Part shown: piece by piece, positions 9,663 to 12,948 of the stretch
Layout of the letters: the number at the start of each line of letters is the position of its first letter
How positions within the stretch are numbered: the stretch's first letter is position 1
Source of the DNA: Clostridia bacterium
GTDB taxonomy: Bacteria > Bacillota_E > SLMV01 > PUMD01
Assembly (NCBI GenBank): GCA_007128555.1
Contig: SKXF01000428.1
Span: 1 to 12,948, forward strand
Direction of reading: 5' to 3'
DNA length: 12,948 nt
Notes under the pieces: model-generated
What the model was told of the DNA's origin: nothing
Database searches by the model: none
Seen by the model: the letters and a program-made list of their open reading frames with translations, nothing else
Program-made: the position numbers and the translations under genes

Positions 9663-10199
9663 TCAGTGAGCCTCCGCCCTCTTTGCACAGTCCACAACCT
9701 CTCCCCGGATCAACTCAACAGCGTGATCCAGAACCCCGACCACAACCTCCAGGCACTCAATGACCGCGGTGGGACTGCCCGGAAGATTGATGATCAGCGT
9801 TTCTTTCCGCACCCCTGCCTCTCCCCGGGACAGCATTGACCGATCGGTCTTCTCCAGGCTTCGGGCCCTTATCGCCTCGGCAATCCCCGGAACCCGACGA
9901 TCCACCACGTCCAGGGTGGCCTCGGGCGTCAGGTCTTGCGGACTGAGCCCGGTCCCGCCACTTGTGATCACCACGTCGACACGCTCCTCGTCAGCCAGGT
10001 GGCAGAGCTGGGAGGCGATCTTCTCCCGATCATCGGGAACCATGTGAAAGGAAACAACCACCCCAACCTGCTGGAGAATATCTCCGGCGGCGGGACCGCT
10101 CCTGTCCTCGCGCTCTCCCCTGTACCCGCGATCACTGACCGTGACAACCGCCGCTCGCAAGGGCCTTCCGGCCATCTCAGCCTTCTCTTCGATAGTCAC
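9663..10199 (-). CDS. mog: Molybdopterin adenylyltransferase (Mog/MoaB family)
   Basis: Protein of 178 aa from GTG at 10199, with GGAGGT seven bases upstream. It activates molybdopterin by adenylation before metal insertion by MoeA. Family motifs: VVTVSDRG (18-25), EDRSGP (31-36), DVVITSGGTGLSPQDLTPEA (75-94) with the GGTG loop and Asp89, and INLPGSP (137-143). The start lies inside the end of moaC, a 23-bp overlap. An internal ATG at 10175 would avoid the overlap but has a weaker site. MoaB and MogA are hard to tell apart from sequence alone; the genome needs one such enzyme, and this one sits in the operon. Confidence 0.92.
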   Translation of the reverse strand: MTIEEKAEMAGRPLRAAVVTVSDRGYRGEREDRSGPAAGDILQQVGVVVSFHMVPDDREKIASQLCHLADEERVDVVITSGGTGLSPQDLTPEATLDVVDRRVPGIAEAIRARSLEKTDRSMLSRGEAGVRKETLIINLPGSPTAVIECLEVVVGVLDHAVELIRGEVVDCAKRAEAH

Positions 10200-10662
10200 C
10201 GCTCTTACCTCCGCTCTTTGTCATCAGCTTCACATCATCCACCACCATGGTCCGGTCCAGGGCCTTGCACATGTCATAGATGGTCAGAGCCGCGATGCTC
10301 ACCGCTGTCAGTGCCTCCATCTCGACCCCGGTCTCCCCCTTGCATGCCACCCGTGAACGGATCTTCACGACTCCTCCGGCCTCGTCGGGTATGAACTCTA
10401 CCCCGACGGCTGTCAGGTTCACATGGTGACAGAGGGGTATGAGATCGGAAGTGGCCTTGGCAGCCATGATCCCCGCAATTCGCGCCACGCCCAGGACATC
10501 TCCCTTGCCCACCGATCCCTCCATGATCAGGCGAAGTACCCGGGGCGACATCCGGATTCGCCCCACCGCCTCGGCAACGCGCACCGTCCCCTCTTTGCCC
10601 GTCACGTCCACCATGTGGGCCGCACCGGAGGCGTCGAAATGAGTGAACGCCTCGTCTTTCAT
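10177..10662 (-). CDS. moaC: Cyclic pyranopterin monophosphate synthase MoaC
   Basis: Protein of 161 aa, the same length as E. coli MoaC, from ATG at 10662 with GGAGGT eight bases upstream. It rearranges the MoaA product to cPMP. Conserved residues: Lys53 in KGDVL, PLCHHVNLT (76-84), GVEMEALTAVSIAALTIYD (112-130) with the two catalytic Glu and Asp130, Lys133 in MCKALDR, and TKSGGKSG at the end. The frame is open to 10719, but that extension lies inside the moeA fusion gene. It starts 17 bases after that gene's stop and overlaps mog by 23 bp. Confidence 0.97.
   Translation of the reverse strand: MKDEAFTHFDASGAAHMVDVTGKEGTVRVAEAVGRIRMSPRVLRLIMEGSVGKGDVLGVARIAGIMAAKATSDLIPLCHHVNLTAVGVEFIPDEAGGVVKIRSRVACKGETGVEMEALTAVSIAALTIYDMCKALDRTMVVDDVKLMTKSGGKSGDYRREG
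10207..10212 (-). promoter_or_regulatory. Ribosome-binding site of mog, inside moaC
   Basis: The reverse strand reads GGAGGT seven bases before GTG at 10199. It lies within the last codons of moaC and favours the GTG over the downstream ATG at 10175. Confidence 0.65.
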
Positions 10663-10679
10663 CCAGCGCCACCTCCTCA

Positions 10680-12629
10680 TCAGGTTTGAAGCACCGTCTC
10701 TTCCCCCGTGTTGCTGCAATCGTATCCACCCAGTTCCACGACCCTCCTGCGGAAATCGGGGCCCAATATGATGTCCAGGAGCAGCTCGACGGCTCGCAGG
10801 TTGCGATGCTGCCCGGGAATCACCAGGTGATATTCCTCGCGGGTCACGGGCACAAAGTCAACATCCAGCGCCACGGCCGCGGCCCGGATCCCCATGCTCA
10901 CATCGGCCGCCCCCGAGGCCACGGCCTGGGCTGCCGCAGTATGGGCAAACACCTCCCGCTCATACCCGGCAATCTCTGCAGCATCGATCCCGAGCCGGGC
11001 CAACTCGTAATCGAGCAAGACCCGGGTCCCTGCGCCTCGCTGTCGGTTCATGAAGTTCACCTCTCGACGGACCAGGTCCCCGACATTCTCTATGCCCAGG
11101 GGGTTCCCCCGCCGCACCATGAGCCCCTGTTCCCTTTGCATCAGGTGGACCAGGTGGACCTCTCTTTGTGGTAGGTACCGCTTAACATAGGTGATGTTGT
11201 AGGTCCCAGACTCGGGATCAAGCAGGTGAGAGCCGGCCAGGTGAGCCTCGCCCCGCCGAAGGGCAACCAACCCTCCCAGGCTCCCCACCCGGCTGGTGAT
11301 GAGGCGATGGGGAGGATCCTCCCGGGCCAACAGATCCTTCAGGACATCGAGGGTCATATCGCTGCTGCCGGCGAGAACAAGCGAGTGTTCGAGGACCGCC
11401 GCGGGACGCAGGAGATCAACCTCGATCTCGCTGCCTCCCTCACAGCCCTCACTTCCCCTGGGTATTACCATCAGGGCGTCCGCCTCGGAAAGGCTTTTTA
11501 TGTTCCCAGCTCCCCTCGACGTTGGGGCGGCAACCCACCCCTCGCCAACCCGCGCCAGGTGTACGCGGAGATATTCCTCCCGGCCGGCTGCCGATGCCAC
11601 CCTGCGAGAAAGCCTGGCTTGAACCCGTGCCCTGCGGGGTGGTTCCCGGCGTAACATACGATGGACCAGGGGGACAGCAAAGAGTTCACAGGCCACGGCA
11701 GCAGAGACGGGATACCCCGGGATACCAATCACCGGCCTGTCTCCGACCAGACCCAGAACCGCCGGTCCCCCCGGCCTGGTGGCCACACCGTGGATCACGA
11801 CGCGTCCGAGTTCACGGGTCACCCTGGCGGTGTGATCTCGACGGCCAGCCGACGAACCCGCAATGACCAGGACCATGTCGGCCTCTGTGAGAGCCGTCTT
11901 TATCCGTCCTCGCAATACCTTCGGGTCATCGGGAGTTATGGGGCCCACCTGCACCTCTGCCCCCGCTTCCTCCAGCAGGCCGCGTAGAAGCGTCGAGTTG
12001 AACTCCGGTATGTCTCCAGGACGGATTTCCTCGCGGTCTGCCGGCACCAGTTCATCTCCGGTGGGTAGGATCACCACCCGGGGCGCTGCCCAGGTCACCA
12101 CCGACGTCACCCCCGCAGCGAGAAGTGCTCCCTGGTCAGCAGGGGACAACACCGTGCCAGCCGGCAGCACAAGTTCACCCCTCACCACATCCTCGCCCAC
12201 GGGACGAACATGCTGCCAGGGAGCAGCAGGCGAGGTAATCTCCACCGCCCCCGAGGGCAGCTCGTGGGTGTCCTCAACCATGATGACAGCGTCAAAACCA
12301 TCGGGGACGGGATTGCCCGTATCCACCCAGGCGAAGTCCTGTCCTCGTTGCAGGACCAGGGGAGCTGTCTCTTTGGCCGTCACCGTATCCCGGGAGCGAA
12401 CGGCGATTCCATCCATGGCACACCCGGAGTAATGCGGGTTGGATCTTCTTGCCCAGGCCGCCTGGGCCAGCACCCGGCCCCGTCCATCGACAACGGGCAC
12501 CGTCTCCTGTGCAAGCTCAGGCGGCCCTCCAGATTCGGCCCAGGCCGCCATGTAGCGAACCTGTGCATCCCCCCGCGGCACAGACTCCAGGTAAACCCTA
12601 TCCCGCCCCCTACCCCCGCTAGTAGTCAA
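10680..12629 (-). CDS. MoeA molybdenum insertase fused to a C-terminal substrate-binding (PBP-like) domain
   Basis: Protein of 649 aa. Residues 1-405 are MoeA: NPHYSGCAMDGIAV (64-77), DTGNPVPDG (103-111), GEDVVRGE (145-152), PTGDELV (189-195), ITPDDP (231-236), GSSAGRRDHT (258-267), TRPGGP (284-289) and IPGYPVSA (303-310). The acidic positions needed in E. coli MoeA are kept (Asp73, Asp147, Glu193, Asp235, Asp265). Residues 415-640 match the periplasmic-binding-type domain seen in MoeA fusions: SRVGSLGGLVALRRGEAHLA, HLLDPESGTYN, NFMNRQRGAGTRVLLDY and DVSMGIRAAA. There is no signal peptide, so it works in the cytoplasm, possibly sensing or delivering molybdate or tungstate (inferred). TTG at 12629 overlaps the preceding moeA by 11 bp. 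Confidence 0.93.
   Translation of the reverse strand: MTTSGGRGRDRVYLESVPRGDAQVRYMAAWAESGGPPELAQETVPVVDGRGRVLAQAAWARRSNPHYSGCAMDGIAVRSRDTVTAKETAPLVLQRGQDFAWVDTGNPVPDGFDAVIMVEDTHELPSGAVEITSPAAPWQHVRPVGEDVVRGELVLPAGTVLSPADQGALLAAGVTSVVTWAAPRVVILPTGDELVPADREEIRPGDIPEFNSTLLRGLLEEAGAEVQVGPITPDDPKVLRGRIKTALTEADMVLVIAGSSAGRRDHTARVTRELGRVVIHGVATRPGGPAVLGLVGDRPVIGIPGYPVSAAVACELFAVPLVHRMLRREPPRRARVQARLSRRVASAAGREEYLRVHLARVGEGWVAAPTSRGAGNIKSLSEADALMVIPRGSEGCEGGSEIEVDLLRPAAVLEHSLVLAGSSDMTLDVLKDLLAREDPPHRLITSRVGSLGGLVALRRGEAHLAGSHLLDPESGTYNITYVKRYLPQREVHLVHLMQREQGLMVRRGNPLGIENVGDLVRREVNFMNRQRGAGTRVLLDYELARLGIDAAEIAGYEREVFAHTAAAQAVASGAADVSMGIRAAAVALDVDFVPVTREEYHLVIPGQHRNLRAVELLLDIILGPDFRRRVVELGGYDCSNTGEETVLQT
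11142..11159. repeat. Tandem 9-bp duplication inside the moeA fusion gene
   Basis: CAGGTGGAC occurs twice back to back (11142-11150 and 11151-11159). On the coding strand it gives the repeated Val-His-Leu in EVHLVHLMQRE at about residues 490-500. It keeps the frame, so it may be an in-frame slippage product, or chance. Confidence 0.4.
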
Positions 12630-12948
12630 GAAGGATCACCTCGACCCTCTGTCCCGCATCCAGACCCCGCCGGGCATCGGTCAACTCGACCAGGCCGTCC
12701 GCCCGCGCAAGGGTAGATAGGAGGCCTGATTTCCCCAGGATGGGTTCTGCCAAAATCCTCTGCCCCTCGGTCTTCAGACGCACGCGAACATACTCGGTAC
12801 GTCCACTGGGTCCGGCCAGCGACCGCACCAGGGTCGCTCCGACAACGGGTCGGGGGAGCACGCGGCACCTGCCCTGCAGCCTGTGCACCAGGTCCCTCAA
12901 CAGCACCGTATAGACAACCTGGGCAGACACCGGATGACCGGGGAGACC
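12619..12948 (-). CDS. moeA: MoeA molybdopterin molybdenumtransferase, C-terminal part only (cut by window edge)
   Basis: Open frame of 109 codons from the window edge to TAG at 12619. It opens with GLPGHPVSAQVV, the conserved MoeA metal-binding-domain motif (GLPG-N/H-PVSA), followed by the C-terminal beta-domain: RTEYVRVRL, ILGKSGLLSTLARADGLVEL, and an ending RVEVILLDY. A GTG within the motif is not a start; the gene clearly continues upstream. This is an ordinary MoeA without the binding-protein domain. With the downstream fusion gene it forms a tandem pair of MoeA paralogues, overlapping by 11 bp. In organisms with such pairs, one may serve Mo and the other W, or act at different steps; this is not shown here. 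Confidence 0.92.
   Translation of the reverse strand, partial: GLPGHPVSAQVVYTVLLRDLVHRLQGRCRVLPRPVVGATLVRSLAGPSGRTEYVRVRLKTEGQRILAEPILGKSGLLSTLARADGLVELTDARRGLDAGQRVEVILLDY
12633..12642 (-). promoter_or_regulatory. Very strong ribosome-binding site before the TTG-started moeA fusion
   Basis: The reverse strand reads GAGGTGATCC, a ten-base match to the complement of the usual bacterial 16S rRNA 3' end (GGATCACCTC), nine bases before TTG at 12629. It lies in the last codons of the upstream moeA. It supports the TTG start. Confidence 0.7.

Noticed and set aside
10252..10257. MoaC has PLCHHV instead of the E. coli PLCHPL, looked at as a possible active-site change.
   Set aside because: The HH form is known in eukaryotic MoaC (MOCS1B), and the catalytic Lys, Glu and Asp residues are present. 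The position given is approximate.

Overview
The window is a densely packed stretch of GC-rich chromosome with almost no non-coding DNA, and 12 of its 13 genes lie on the minus strand. It looks bacterial. Ribosome-binding sites are strong (GGAGG type; one matches ten bases of the expected complement of the 16S rRNA 3' end), ligA encodes the NAD-dependent DNA ligase, and there is a YtxH / DUF948-like / YihY envelope set. YtxH plus DUF948-like proteins and a MoeA fused to a periplasmic-binding-protein-like domain suggest Bacillota or a related lineage. This is inference, not proof. No mobile element, CRISPR array, rRNA or tRNA was seen.

Layout from the right end, in the direction of transcription. 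(1) 12948 to 8188, minus strand: a molybdenum/tungsten cofactor operon. It runs moeA (cut by the window edge), a second moeA fused to a ligand-binding domain, moaC, mog/moaB, moaA, and a MOSC-domain gene. Genes overlap or are separated by at most about 17 bases. MoaA and MoaC make cPMP from GTP, Mog adenylates molybdopterin, MoeA inserts the metal, and the MOSC protein probably handles sulfur or modifies the cofactor. The molybdopterin synthase genes (moaD/moaE) are not in the window. (2) 8170 to 4464, minus: an extended -10 promoter followed by ytxH-like, DUF948-like, yihY and ligA, again tightly coupled. (3) 4319 to 4463: a convergent gap with two perfect 10-bp palindromes and no convincing terminator. 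(4) 2957 to 4318, plus: the only rightward gene, a YyaL/SPATA20-type helical-barrel protein without the usual thioredoxin domain. (5) 2834 to 2956: a divergent intergenic region with a perfect 9-bp inverted repeat. (6) 2833 to 1, minus: an M24 (Xaa-Pro peptidase fold) gene with altered metal ligands, then tldD, then the start of a tldE/pmbA partner running off the window.

Two things stand out. The M24 protein has lost or changed three of five metal-binding positions and is the first gene of a TldD/TldE peptidase cluster, divergent from a trimmed YyaL-like protein; this could be a peptide-handling module with unusual chemistry. The Mo/W cofactor operon carries two tandem MoeA paralogues, one with a built-in anion-sensor-like domain. 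Seven of the thirteen genes appear to start with GTG or TTG (six of the twelve whose starts lie in the window and are complete genes, plus none known for the truncated moeA; see the findings for the exact list).
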